From positions 1-64,000 of the forward strand of contig JAKQNR010000021.1 of assembly GCA_029565685.1 (NCBI GenBank): a stretch of DNA of 64,000 nucleotides, read 5' to 3'. This DNA comes from a bacterium. Lineage in GTDB: Bacteria > Zhuqueibacterota > Zhuqueibacteria > Residuimicrobiales > Residuimicrobiaceae. The notes beneath the pieces are model-generated. The model was not told the DNA's origin and searched no databases. It saw only the letters and a program-made list of their open reading frames with translations. Shown piece after piece: positions 43,866 to 54,700 of this stretch (the stretch's first letter is position 1; each line of letters opens with the position of its first letter). The position numbers were made by a program, and so were the translations under genes.

Positions 43866-44909
43866 ATGGAAAAACCATACAAACGATTGACCGAAACGGT
43901 CAAATGCGCCGGTTGAGCGTCCAAACTGGCGCCAGGTGAACTAGCCGCAGCTTTGGAAAAGCTGCCACCCATTCAGGACCCCCGCGTTCTCGTCGGCTAT
44001 AACACTGCGGACGATGCGGGAGTGGTACGTCTGACCGACGAGATCGCTCTGGTCCAGACCGTCGATTTCTTTACGCCCATTGTGGACGATCCGTACTGTT
44101 ATGGTCAGATCGCAGCGGCCAACGCCCTCTCCGATGTCTACGCCATGGGCGGAAACCCCTATTGCGCTCTGAACATCGTCGGCTTCCCCAAAGATCTTTT
44201 CCCCATGGAAGTACTGGCTGCCATTCTGGCCGGCGGACGCGACAAGGCAGATGAGGCCGGTGTAGTGATCGTCGGCGGTCACACCATCAGCGATGCTGAG
44301 CTCAAGTACGGCCTGGCGGTAACCGGTCTTGTTCATCCGAACAAGATTTTATTCAACGCGGGCGCCAGACCCGGGGATGTTCTTTTTCTCACCAAGCCCA
44401 TAGGTTCTGGGACCATTACCACCCAACTGAAAGCGGGCAAGGGCTCTGTGGAGATGATCCGCAACGCTTGCGAGGTCATGGGGCAGTTGAACAAGGCTGC
44501 GGCCGAGGCTTGCCGGCAAGTGGGCGCGCACGGCTGTACCGACATCACCGGCTTTGGCTTGCTGGGCCATGCTCTGGAATTGGCGCAGGCGAGCGGAGTT
44601 TCCCTGGTGCTTCATTTTGACGATATTCCGCTGCTGCCGGAGGCGATGAACAGCGTGCGCCAGGGCTTTGTTCCGGGCGGCACCAGAGCCAATCGATTGC
44701 ACGTTGCGCCTGATGTGGTCTATGACGCGCGGCTGGGCGACGCGGAACAATTTCTTCTCAACGATGCCCAGACCTCCGGCGGCCTGCTTATCAGTGTAAG
44801 TGAAAAGAAAAAAGCGGAAATGGAGCAGGCGCTGTTGGAGCGCGGCGTGCTGGTCGCCTGCATCGGCGAGGTGGAAGACCGCCGGCAGGCCGTCATTCAG
44901 GTGCGATGA
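43866..44909 (+). CDS. selD: Selenide, water dikinase with in-frame UGA (probable selenocysteine) at codon 17
   Basis: 347 residues if TGA (43914-43916) is read through. The N-terminus reads MEKPYKRLTETVKCAG-TGA-ASKLAPGEL, which puts the UGA at the position of the catalytic Cys17 of E. coli SelD, with the following conserved Lys in place (ASKL). The rest is intact: VGYNTADDAGVVRL (ATP/metal site), VQTVDFFTPIVDDPY, QIAAANALSDVYAMGG, VVGGHT-type segment IVGGHTISD, KPIGSGTITTQL, CTDITGFGLLGHALELAQ. SelD makes selenophosphate from selenide and ATP for Sec-tRNA. Selenocysteine forms are known, for example in Haemophilus. AGGA precedes the ATG by about five bases. Hairpins that could act as SECIS follow the UGA. 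Confidence 0.9.
43917..43966 (+). promoter_or_regulatory. Candidate SECIS region of selD
   Basis: Directly after the UGA is GCGTCC-AAACT-GGCGC, a short stem with a bulged U. Further on is a strong GCAGCTTT-GGA-AAAGCTGC hairpin (43947-43965) with a G-rich loop, about 38 bases from the UGA. Bacterial SECIS elements are hairpins with a G in the loop within roughly 15-40 bases of the UGA. Which hairpin is used cannot be decided by eye. Confidence 0.45.
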
Positions 44910-44988
44910 TCTGATGGGCGTTCACTGAGAGTATTGTATTGCACCATGACGGCTGACGCTTAAAAGGCCTTTTTCTGAGCAATGGGTG

Positions 44989-45951
44989 ATGAATTCTAAA
45001 AATCATTCAACCCGGATCAACCGCAGAGAGTTTGCCAAGCAGACCGCTTTGGCCGGCGCTGCCGTGGCGCTCTCCGGCGGCTCGCCGGTTTCGGCGTTCG
45101 GTGCAGCCGGCCCCTTGTGCATCTTTTCCAAGAATCTACAGTGGCTGAACTATGACGAAGCGGCAGCGACCGCCGCGGCTATGGGGTTCAACGGATTGGA
45201 TCTGACGGTGCGCAAAAACGGCCATGTGCTGCCGGAAAACGTCGAACGCGATCTGCCCAAAGCCTCGGCCGCCGCGCATAAAGCCGGCCTTCGAGTGGCG
45301 CTGATCACCACCGAGATCGATGCTGCGGAAAATCCCGTGCATCGGCGGGTTCTCGAGACAGCGGCCGGGTTGGGCATCGGCTGTTATCGTATGGGCTGGC
45401 TTAAATATGATCACTCTTGGAGCATTCGCGATAATTTAAAGCGGTTTCACGTCCGGTTGGCCGCGCTGGCGGCGCTGAATGAAAAAATCGGGATTGCCGG
45501 CGCGTATCAGAATCACAGCGGCGCCAACCTGGGATCGCCTGTCTGGGACATCGCCGGTCTGCTGCACGATATCCATTCGCCGTGGCTGGGCTGTCAGTAT
45601 GACATTCGTCATGCCATGGTCGAGGGCGCCAACGCCTGGCCGCTGGGGCTCGAGTTGGCGGCGCCCTATATCAACAGCCTTGATTTGAAGGATTTTCTTT
45701 GGCAGAAAAAAGACCATCGCTGGCGGGCGGTCAGTGTGGCCATGGGCCAGGGCATGGTGGATTTCAATGATTTTTTTGCTCGGTTGACAAATTTGAATGT
45801 GAAGAAGGATGTTCCTTTGTGCATTCATTACGAGTATGATCTCGGCGGCGCGGAAAAAGGCAGCCGCCGGATCACCGCATCGCCTGAAGCGGTTATGTCG
45901 GCGATGAAAAAGGATCTTGATTACATTAAAGCCATCCTTGGATCTTTGTGA
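44989..45951 (+). CDS. Tat-exported sugar phosphate isomerase/epimerase-like protein
   Basis: 320 residues from the ATG at 44989 (a GTG lies one codon earlier). Twin-arginine signal RINRREFAKQTALAGAAVAL. The body is the xylose-isomerase-like TIM barrel: AAATAAAMGFNGLDLTVR, LRVALITTEID, YQNHSGANLGSPVWDIAGLL, CQYDIRHAMVEG, INSLDLKDFLW, and HYEYDLGG at the metal-binding end. Members act on keto/aldo sugars or inositol derivatives; periplasmic versions are common beside glycan-degradation genes. It is downstream of selD by ~80 bases on the same strand, but a functional link is not evident. Confidence 0.85.
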   Translation: MNSKNHSTRINRREFAKQTALAGAAVALSGGSPVSAFGAAGPLCIFSKNLQWLNYDEAAATAAAMGFNGLDLTVRKNGHVLPENVERDLPKASAAAHKAGLRVALITTEIDAAENPVHRRVLETAAGLGIGCYRMGWLKYDHSWSIRDNLKRFHVRLAALAALNEKIGIAGAYQNHSGANLGSPVWDIAGLLHDIHSPWLGCQYDIRHAMVEGANAWPLGLELAAPYINSLDLKDFLWQKKDHRWRAVSVAMGQGMVDFNDFFARLTNLNVKKDVPLCIHYEYDLGGAEKGSRRITASPEAVMSAMKKDLDYIKAILGSL

Positions 45952-46074
45952 GAATGGGCTTGCTTCGCGCCAGCATAGATTGGTCAAATTTTCACGTTCT
46001 GTGCCTTCGTTCGTAATGACCATCTTTTTTTCAAGTTTTACTCCGCAGATGGATGGAATGACGACAATCTCTCC

Positions 46075-49035
46075 TTACTTCCACCCCTCTTTTTCCACCG
46101 ACACCTGAAAATCTTCAAACTCGACCTTGTAGCTTTTTTCATCGCAGCTGCCGGCGGCCAGGCCAAGATGAACCGACTCGGCAATGCCGGGTATCTCTTC
46201 GGTCTGCCGCGAGATGGTCCACTGGACGCCGTCATAGCTGACAAAGCCGGAGAATCGATTGCCGTGGCGCACCAGCTTCAGCCACATTGGATACGGTTCC
46301 ATCTTTGGGTGATTTTCGCTCGATGCCCAGTGCATGGCGCCGTCGCCGTAGCGATCCCAGTTCATGCCCACCCGTCCCGGGGTCGCGAACCACAGCACCG
46401 AACCCAGGCTGGCATTTCCGGTTTCAAAGCTTTTGCGCAGGTCGTTTCTGACGAACAGGCCGGCGCGAAACCAGGGATTGGTCTTTTCGCCAAAGGCGAT
46501 CAATTTGACCGTTGCGACAAAATTGCCTTTCACCGGCTTTTTGAAATACACCGTTCCATAAGAATCCTCACCGTGCATGAAATCCGTTCCGGACGCCTGC
46601 AGGATAAAGTGGTTTTTCCTACGATCGACGGTAAAGGCGCAGGGTTTGGCTGTAGCTGAACAATATTCGAGCAGGTCTGCTGTGGCGATGTTGATCGGGG
46701 CATGAGGATAGACCGTAAGCGGGAGCGCGGGCGTCTGGCCTGCGCGAATCGTATAGCGACCGGGCTGCAATTTCCGTTTGAACCAAACCCGGGCCGATGC
46801 TCCGGCCGACAGCTGCACGCTCTGCGACTCGGCCATCTGATCGTTGATCAGCAACGGCACGGTCACCGCGCCGTCCTGTTTCTGAATGTTCCGCACCAGG
46901 ACGGAGATTTCCAGTTCCTCTCCGGCCGGCAGATAATCGGTGGAAAGATGCAGCGAATCATACAACGCAATCGTTCGCGGTCCTTTCACCGTGATGCGCT
47001 GATAAGGGGTGCCCGCGATCGCCACGTGATGATCGCCGGGCTCGGCAAATCTGGTTTCGAATTCCACAGTACGCGTGTTGTCTTTAATCACCGGAAATTT
47101 TTTGCTCTGTTCCACCTTGCCGTCGACATAGAGATCGACGGCGCCAAAGCCGGTGGCGCCGCGGTTGGTCACTGCGGCGGTCACGCGCAGGTAATCGCCG
47201 GTGTAAAATTCTTCCGCCGAGCCGGTGACGGCGCTGGCGATGCGCAGATCGTTGTAAGTGAATTCGGGCTCGCCGGTGAGGATGCCTTCCGGTTCTTTCG
47301 CCGGCGTTTCGATGACATGGTTGTCGTAATACAGGTTGTCCACCAAGTTGGCGGCGCACAGTTTCATCTCATCCTGATCCAGCGCGTACATGATGTTGTC
47401 GCGTGCGACCCAATTCAGCGACATATTGTCGAACCAGATGGCCACGTTGTTGTTAAAATAGCCGGCCTTGACATGATGAATGAGGTTGTTGCGGATGATG
47501 GAGTCATGGGTGAATCCAGCGGTGGTGATGGCGCCGGAGTCATCGGCCCATGCCTGCACATGATGCACGTGGTTGTACTCCAGCCGATAACCGGCGTTGA
47601 TCGATTCTTCCAGACTCGACCAGTTGCCGACATAGATGGCGGTCCGGCCGTGGTTGTTGGTCACCTCGTTGTGCGAGATGGTCGTGTTCAGGCAGTTCAA
47701 CGCGTCGATGCAGTGGCCGCCGGCGCCGTCGATGTAATTATAGGACAGAATATTTTCACGCACAATATCCATCCAGTGCTCCGGGTGGGCGTGTCCGGCT
47801 ACGGCAATGGCGCCGCCCTGAATGTTGGTGATGTGGTTGCCAAGGACGCGGACCTGGTAGCTGCCAAGGCCGAGGCGGACAGCCTGGCCGTCCATGGCGC
47901 TGAGCCGTCCATCGACCAATTCACAATAGTGCGCATATTCGAACCGGATCGCATCGCTGCCGGGGGTGACGCCGGTAAAGCCGAGTCCGTAGAAGCGAAG
48001 ATTGCGCACCGGTTTTTCGCGCGTGCCAACTACGGCTACGAGTTGATTGAGAACAGGGACCATGCAATGAAGCGTATTAGGGTCTTGAACGCCTGCCGGC
48101 GGGATGAAGGACAATTCTTTCGACGCTTTGTCGAAAAACCACTCTCCGGGACCATCCATCAGCGATTTGACGTTCTCGATGTAATAACGGGGCGGCACGA
48201 CCACAATGCCGTCCTGGTCCTTACTGAGATGGATCGTCCGTCTTTTCTCGTCGATGCGGCTGATCGCGTTATGCCCGGTATGCCAGCGCAGCAGCATGAT
48301 GATCCGGTTGCCCTCCAGATCCGGCCACGCGCGCACATCGCCGCGGCGGTACTGGAACGCTTGGGTGGAGGTCGGATGTTCGGCTGGTGTGAAATAGCCG
48401 CTGTTGGGCGTGCGCGCCAGCGGCTGGGTGGCGCCGTTCACCACCAGCGTCTGCACCTCGGCAAGGTCTACGCGGCTGACCCAGTGGTTTTGCTTTTTTT
48501 GCCATCCGCCGACCGGTTTGCCGCCGGTGATCACCGCCTTTTCCCCCGGATAGGCCGCCCAGGTAACATAGTGTTCCTTGAGTTTATGGTATTCAAAGGC
48601 GCCGGTGGGCAGATTGGTCTGCACGCGTTCGCCGCCGTCCTCCGGCGTGAACTGCAACGGGCTGTCCAGGGGATAATAACCTTCGCGCAGATAGACCAGG
48701 ATGTCCTTGCCCTCGCCAAAGGGGTGGGGAGAGCCGATGAAGCGTCTTTCCACAGAGGCTTCTTTGGGTTTGTACACGCGTTGTTTCAATTCCCTCACCG
48801 CTGTTTGCGCCCGCTTCAGAGTCGCAAAAGGGCCGTCGGTTTTCGCGGCGTTGGGCTCTGCCAGTGTGCCTGACCAGTTGTCATTTCCGTTCATGGCTAC
48901 ATAAAAGTCTGCTTGCTTCCCCTCGTGGGAAAATCTTTGCCAGTTTTCCCCTCGTAAAAATTTACCGTCCGCATAAAGCCCTGTACCCATAATCATGATC
49001 ATGATCACCAGTGTCTTCAACCGTGGATATAGCAT
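46075..49035 (-). CDS. Secreted right-handed beta-helix protein (possible glycosidase, GH141-like)
   Basis: 986 residues from the ATG at 49035 (AAAGGAA before it; signal LKTLVIMIMIMGTGLYA). A longer frame would overlap the upstream gene and is rejected. N-terminal opening DFYVAMNGNDNWSGTLAEPN and GPFATLKRAQTAV is typical of secreted beta-helix proteins including GH141 enzymes. The helix repeats (~330-560) contain HCIDALNCLNTTISHNEVTN and HVQAWADDSGAITTAG. Next are CARDB-like beta domains (~600-770) and a C-terminal DUF1349/concanavalin-like domain (~800-980; GNRFSGFVSYDGVQW). The catalytic residues could not be assigned, so enzyme activity is inferred from context with GH78 and GH3. Confidence 0.78.
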   Translation of the reverse strand: MLYPRLKTLVIMIMIMGTGLYADGKFLRGENWQRFSHEGKQADFYVAMNGNDNWSGTLAEPNAAKTDGPFATLKRAQTAVRELKQRVYKPKEASVERRFIGSPHPFGEGKDILVYLREGYYPLDSPLQFTPEDGGERVQTNLPTGAFEYHKLKEHYVTWAAYPGEKAVITGGKPVGGWQKKQNHWVSRVDLAEVQTLVVNGATQPLARTPNSGYFTPAEHPTSTQAFQYRRGDVRAWPDLEGNRIIMLLRWHTGHNAISRIDEKRRTIHLSKDQDGIVVVPPRYYIENVKSLMDGPGEWFFDKASKELSFIPPAGVQDPNTLHCMVPVLNQLVAVVGTREKPVRNLRFYGLGFTGVTPGSDAIRFEYAHYCELVDGRLSAMDGQAVRLGLGSYQVRVLGNHITNIQGGAIAVAGHAHPEHWMDIVRENILSYNYIDGAGGHCIDALNCLNTTISHNEVTNNHGRTAIYVGNWSSLEESINAGYRLEYNHVHHVQAWADDSGAITTAGFTHDSIIRNNLIHHVKAGYFNNNVAIWFDNMSLNWVARDNIMYALDQDEMKLCAANLVDNLYYDNHVIETPAKEPEGILTGEPEFTYNDLRIASAVTGSAEEFYTGDYLRVTAAVTNRGATGFGAVDLYVDGKVEQSKKFPVIKDNTRTVEFETRFAEPGDHHVAIAGTPYQRITVKGPRTIALYDSLHLSTDYLPAGEELEISVLVRNIQKQDGAVTVPLLINDQMAESQSVQLSAGASARVWFKRKLQPGRYTIRAGQTPALPLTVYPHAPINIATADLLEYCSATAKPCAFTVDRRKNHFILQASGTDFMHGEDSYGTVYFKKPVKGNFVATVKLIAFGEKTNPWFRAGLFVRNDLRKSFETGNASLGSVLWFATPGRVGMNWDRYGDGAMHWASSENHPKMEPYPMWLKLVRHGNRFSGFVSYDGVQWTISRQTEEIPGIAESVHLGLAAGSCDEKSYKVEFEDFQVSVEKEGWK

Positions 49036-49057
49036 GCGAGAATTCCTTTCTTTTTTA

Positions 49058-51676
49058 TTATTTAAGTGAGGGGTTGGAAAGTTGAGGCCAGCGGCTGCAA
49101 TCCATCGGCAGCCCCTGGCCATCGCAGATGCGCAAACAGGCCTGCCAGGCGCCGCCCAGATTTATGATCCGCAACAGCAACCGGTTTCGTCCCTTGACCA
49201 ACGCGGCGTTGATTCGGTCCTCATCGACGGCGAGAACTCGACCTTTCGAATGAGAATGAATTTTAACGCCGTTTAACCACATCGTGACGCCGTCGTTACT
49301 CCCCAGCTTGAACTGGGCCGCCTGCGGGCTTGGAAGGATCATTTCCGTGCAAGCATAGACCACCCCCGGCACGGATCCAAACCAATCGCTCAATTGCAGA
49401 ACGCCCTGAATATTATCGGCTGATACAGCGGACCAGGACATGGTCTTGGTCCCCACTCTCAATGGTTGGGAAAGTTCGAGGCTTTCCATAGAAACGGAGT
49501 CGCTCTGCGAAGTATTTTCATCGAGCGGAAAAGGCCCGGCCAGATGCCAGTGAACGACAAAACCGAATTTTTGCGCCATGGTTTGGAAACGAGTTTTTAT
49601 TTCATCGTATTTTTGCGCAACCAGAGGATCGTTTGTTTTATCTCCCATGTCCAGCAACGCTTCTCTGATCATGGCCGGATCGGATGTATGATGCAACGCC
49701 AGACGGCGCCAAAGGTCAGCCTCAGGCCGGTTTGCCGCAGCCATTTGTCCAGCAAGCTGCAGACAAGCGCGCACAGCAGCAGAGCGCATGGCTTGCGGTC
49801 CGTGCACGAGCGTGTTCTGCAGAAAGTCTTTAGCCTTCGCATCATCAAAACCGCCCAACAAGGCTGTGGCAGCAACCCGCAGTTCTGCATCTTTGCATTG
49901 AACCGCTTTGAGGACCAGAGGCTTTGCGGCAACGCTGGATTGCAGGGCAACGGCGTTGAGCAGCTCGCAGCGCAAGGCCGGCTCCTCACAGTGCTGATAC
50001 CGTCTGACGAGCTCTTGGATGATCGCCGGTTGCGGAGGGGAGGAGAGCAGCAGCGCCAGCGGTTTTTTATCCATATCCGTCATTGATTGATTCAGCTTGG
50101 CGCACAGCGTACCGAAGGCATGCATCACCACTGCATCGTAATGGGTGCAATTGATCCAGTCCTGCTGCCAGCCGTCGTCGTTCCTTTGCCACCAAGTTCT
50201 GTATCTGCCGCCGTGACGTTGCTGTATTTGGGTCATGTTGTTGGCCAGGGCGACCGCCTTGGCCAGATAGAGTTCGTCCCCTGTTTTTTCATAATATCTG
50301 GAAAAGCTCTCTATCATTTTGGCGCTGCTGGCGTCGACCGGCAGGTAACAGCGGTACTGCTCTAGTACGCAGGGCGTGAACCAGTCATCCGCAGGCCCTT
50401 TGGTCAAGGAGAGCGCCGCGGCAAAGGGCTTTTGCCAGATCACGAACAGATCTTCGGCGAAATGCAGGAGATCGGCGACAAGCGGCTCATGTCCAGGAAA
50501 TTTTTCATGATGATCCAGCAGATACAGAGCCAGAGAACAGGCCTGATGTTTGGTCAGATTTTCGTACGGTAGAGAGGGCTCTACGTCTTCAAATTGGCCT
50601 TCCCAATTAAAGGTGACGGCTGGATGGGCCAACACCCATTTCAAGGCGTGATCGGCGGCGGCCTGATACGTTTCGATATGGTATTGTCTATTCAGTCTGT
50701 CAAAAAACTCGATGATCGTCATCGGGATGCTCAGGTTCGGCTGCACCGGTTGTCCGTTTTCCGCATGCGCCTTGAGATACCAGGTTCCAGAGCCAAGCTG
50801 TATTTTCTTCAGCGTGCCGGCGATGCGCAAGGCTGCCTGCAGATAGCTGGTGTCGTTAATCGCATCAAAGAGATCCAGATAATACATGGCGGCTTCCGCG
50901 GCGTACGGAATCATGATCTGGCCTGCATAGGCGCCGGCGGTCAGCTGTTCTCCGTCATAGGTGGGGGGGAAATAGGCAAGCGGACTGTCGGCCGGCTGGC
51001 TGACGCGGAGCAGATAATCCGCAGCGTTTCTGGCGATGGCGATGGCCTGCGTTGAATCGGGCGGCGCCAGGCGTGCATAATGCGCCATGCTGGAGACGAC
51101 CGCGCCGATCACTTTCGCTGGATAACAGTAAAGGGGATAGGCGGGATCCGGGGCGCCTGTCTTCGCCCATGCCTGCACATGCTTTTGCTTGAATAGATGG
51201 GACCAGGCAGCCAGGGCGCTCGCCCGATAATCCAGTGCAGCGGACTGATAGGGTCCGGCAAATGCAGCGTCCTTGTAAAACTCTCTGGCGCCGCACAGTT
51301 CTATTGTTTGGCCCTGCCGATCCAGGGCTTCCACCTTTAATTGAACGTAGCCGATGGGCAATCGGCGCCATACTTCCGTAACAGCGGCCCACGGTTGCTG
51401 TGCAGTGAAGATATAATCTGCACCGTCGACGGCAGAGGTGGCGGTAAAACGATACGCTGTCGCCTGTTGGACCGGTTTAAAATCAAAGGCCGGAGCGTAA
51501 ATGAATTTGACCGCTCGGCTGTTCCAGAAAGATCGTTTTCCCGGCTCTCCCGGCCGCACGGACTGCAGGCTTTCCTGCAGCGCTTGCACTTGATAAGGCC
51601 GCGTGAGGGGAACGGCCTGCTTTCCGCAGGAAAATAGAAAGCAGATCCCCATGATGAGGTAAGGCGGATTTTTCAT
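49058..51676 (-). CDS. Lipoprotein with alpha/alpha-toroid and HEAT-like domains
   Basis: 872 residues with a lipobox (LFSC, Cys17). A short FN3-like N-terminal part (~50-130) leads into an alpha/alpha-barrel region (~140-530) with toroid-type helices (YAAEAAMYYLDLFDAINDTS; GRYRTWWQRNDDGWQQDWIN). A HEAT/Armadillo-like segment follows (~545-690; QCKDAELRVAATALLGGFDD) and then a beta domain (~710-870) with VHWHLAGPFPL and LGSNDGVTMWLNGVKIHSH, the pattern of a carbohydrate-binding jelly roll. No known glycosidase family could be assigned. It is the gene just upstream of the beta-helix gene, 22 bases apart, so the two are probably co-transcribed. Confidence 0.72.
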   Translation of the reverse strand: MKNPPYLIMGICFLFSCGKQAVPLTRPYQVQALQESLQSVRPGEPGKRSFWNSRAVKFIYAPAFDFKPVQQATAYRFTATSAVDGADYIFTAQQPWAAVTEVWRRLPIGYVQLKVEALDRQGQTIELCGAREFYKDAAFAGPYQSAALDYRASALAAWSHLFKQKHVQAWAKTGAPDPAYPLYCYPAKVIGAVVSSMAHYARLAPPDSTQAIAIARNAADYLLRVSQPADSPLAYFPPTYDGEQLTAGAYAGQIMIPYAAEAAMYYLDLFDAINDTSYLQAALRIAGTLKKIQLGSGTWYLKAHAENGQPVQPNLSIPMTIIEFFDRLNRQYHIETYQAAADHALKWVLAHPAVTFNWEGQFEDVEPSLPYENLTKHQACSLALYLLDHHEKFPGHEPLVADLLHFAEDLFVIWQKPFAAALSLTKGPADDWFTPCVLEQYRCYLPVDASSAKMIESFSRYYEKTGDELYLAKAVALANNMTQIQQRHGGRYRTWWQRNDDGWQQDWINCTHYDAVVMHAFGTLCAKLNQSMTDMDKKPLALLLSSPPQPAIIQELVRRYQHCEEPALRCELLNAVALQSSVAAKPLVLKAVQCKDAELRVAATALLGGFDDAKAKDFLQNTLVHGPQAMRSAAVRACLQLAGQMAAANRPEADLWRRLALHHTSDPAMIREALLDMGDKTNDPLVAQKYDEIKTRFQTMAQKFGFVVHWHLAGPFPLDENTSQSDSVSMESLELSQPLRVGTKTMSWSAVSADNIQGVLQLSDWFGSVPGVVYACTEMILPSPQAAQFKLGSNDGVTMWLNGVKIHSHSKGRVLAVDEDRINAALVKGRNRLLLRIINLGGAWQACLRICDGQGLPMDCSRWPQLSNPSLK

Positions 51677-51753
51677 TGATCAAACCATTTACGGCATGAT
51701 AGGGATGCGCGGGCAGGGGCTGGCATCGCACGGCCCCTGCTTGCTCGATTTGA

Positions 51754-54700
51754 TTACTTGCTTGTCGAGTATTCGAACAATTGGCGGAACGCGTTTGCGA
51801 TGCTGCTGCGCACCTGTGTTATTTTTTGATTGCGACGGTCTTCGAGCGTGCGCAAAGCAGCCATGCCGTCCATGCCCGGCAGGGTGCCGGCCTTGTCCAG
51901 TCCGCAATACTGGGCGATGACCGAAGCCTGCTCGGTCAGAATGTCGCGTGCCGCGGCGACCGCTTTCGCCGCCTTGGGATTGCCGACAACCGCGTCAGCT
52001 GTTTGCTGCAATTGCACGAGCAAGCCATAGTCCTCGATGCCGTCGCGAATGGCTTCCCACCGTTTGCTGGAGACCACGCCATTGCCGGAATAGATCAGCA
52101 GATAATCATGGCCTCCGTCGGGCATGAACCAGGGATTCTTGTTATGGGTGCAATAGGACCAGAATCCTATGCCGGTCAATCCCCGGAACCAGGTCAGCCA
52201 GGACTGAGCGCGATAATAGCCCAGCGGCGATTGATGTTTGGCATTGTGTTCGCATTCATAAGTCCACACCGTTTTGCCGGTGGATTTCAGAAAGGCTAGT
52301 TTTTCCGCGCCCTGGTGCAGCAGATAACCGTTGCGGTTCGGGCACCAGATATCCACATAGGGCGCCATGGCCTGCAGTTCCTGCAGTGTGGCTCTGCCCA
52401 CGGGATCGGTGTAAATCTGTACCTTGGCATCCACCTCGCGGATGGGTTTGGCATAATTAATAAACGCCTCCACCAGCCCTTCGTTGAGTCCGGGTTCATC
52501 GATGGGATACAGGGCATAGTTTTCGTACCCCACTCCCAGCTCTTGCAGATGTTGGACCCAGGCTCGGAGCCAGGCTTTATAGGCTTTGGTCCATGCCGGC
52601 GAGAAATGAGGACCGGGTCCTTTCAGCCCGTATTGGTAACCACAGAAAAGAATGATGCCGTGTTGGGCGTGGCGGCTCATATACTCGTCGTGGGTGGAAA
52701 AATCGATGGCGCCGACGAGGTTGCCCTGGTCGTCGTAGCGGGCCTGGGGCGCCTGGTCGCCGGTGGCGACAAAGACATTGGTGCCGTGGCTGATCTGATC
52801 CTCCAGCGCCGCCTGCGGTTGATCCTTCAGCAGAGAGGTGTGCACATACCCCCAGTGGCACAGCCTGAGCGGTTGCGGCTGCGCCGGCGTGAACGGCCAT
52901 CTCTTGATGGTCAAGGAGGCCACCGCCGACTGGGATTCAATCTGCAGCGAATGCACGCGAAAGGAGCAGCGCCAATCGCCGGCCGGCAGCGAATCTGAAT
53001 GAACGTTCACCCAGAGTTGGCGCATTTCCCAGGCTGGAAGGATCAGGGTGCGCGCCTGGCCGATGAACGGCAGGGCATCGGCGGAGTAATCGAGCGTTTC
53101 GGTGGGAATATTCAACACTTCATGAAAGCTGAATACGCCGGCCGCTGCATGGACCTGGTTTGAATCAACGGCGGAGCGGAGCGGATCCATGCTGATCAGC
53201 ACGGTCATGGCTTGGCCGCTGAAATTGGCGATGTTCAAGGCAGCGGATTCGATCTCGTTGCCAAAGCATTCCAGCGCCAGCTCAGCGGGCTGGGTGCGTG
53301 CTTCGACGATCTCCTCCATGCCGCCAAAGGGCGCCCAAGGATTGGCGCCGTAGATCGCCAGCGCGTTTCCCGCTTCGGCTGCAGCCCGACAAGTGGCCAG
53401 CCACCGGTTGGCATCGGTTCTCAGCGCAGCGACATCCTCCTGCAACGCGCTGCGCTGGCTGACCGGAAGCGTGCCGGCTGTACGGCTTTTCTCTGCAATC
53501 CGAGTGAAACGGTGGTTCAGCACCAACAGCTGTTCCTGCACAAAGGCCTGATCCGGCAGAGAGGGTATCGTCGCTTCGATATCCGACAGCGTGGTGGACA
53601 GATCCGCCAGGTCTCTGGCGAACGGAATGACGTAGAACGATTTCTCCCGCGATGCCAGCCTTTTGTTGCCGATAGAAAGCTGGCATTTAAAGGTGAGGTT
53701 GACCGCGGATTGTCCGTTGAGCGAATAGGGCAGGATCGCGGTGAAGACTGAATCGGCGGAGCGGATAGTGTTCTCCTGTGCTCCGGCGTTGTTGCCCTCC
53801 AAACCCAGCGTCAGTTGCAGAGGTTCGGAGGTGGGGTTTTTTACCGTGACGTTAAAGTGGTTGGCTCCGACATACATGGGTCCGTAATCGATCTCTGTGA
53901 TTCTGGGTTGTTTGGACGGCGCCGAGATAAAGTCAGAGCCGGTCCTGCCGGATGCAACGCGGTATTGCGTCCACAGGGCCGGGCTGGAGCGTTGCGGCGG
54001 GCTGGTCATCCAAGACATCGCGATCAATCGGCTGCCTGCGGCGCAGAGAACGGTCTTTTGTTCATTGCCTTTGAAATCGACGACCGTCGGCATGGCGTTC
54101 ATGGTGGCGTGCAGCGGAAAACGTTCTTTCAGATTTCCGTCCGGGTCGAAAATATGCAGCGCAGCGCTGTAACCGCCGATGAGGATCTCGACCACCGAAT
54201 CGCCGTCGATATCCGCGACAGCCGGGGAGCGGCGCACGCGTTGTTCTGCGTTCGCGGTCCATTTGACCGCGCCGTTGTCCTCGAGACAGGCCACGTGGCC
54301 GAACAGATCCGCCACGATGATCTCTTTGCGGTCGTCATCGTCGATATCCGCCACGCTGATGGCGTCGTGCACCGGTTTTTTCATGCGGTGATGCCAGAGC
54401 AGTTTGCCGGTGCGGCTGTAGACAGAAAGGCCGTCTCCGCTGCCGACCACGATCTCCGGAGCGCCGTCGCCTTGCAGATCAGTGACAACCGGGCTGGATC
54501 CGGAGCCAGCAGCTTGGGCGGCTCTCCACATTTCTTGGCCGGTATGAGAAAAGCAGATCAGCGGCGATTTAGCGGCGCCCAAGAGGATTTCCATATTGCC
54601 ATCGGCGTCAAGGTCCGCGACCGCCGGCGCGCTGTTGATGCCGCCGGCGCAGCGGGCTGTCCATTGCACGCTGCCGTCATCGGAGAGGCAGACAAGGTTG

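Noticed and set aside
46702..48873. A 723-codon open frame antisense to the beta-helix gene
   Set aside because: The minus-strand protein has a signal peptide, SD and recognisable domains; the antisense product has none and is rich in Gly, Val, His and Arg as shadows are.
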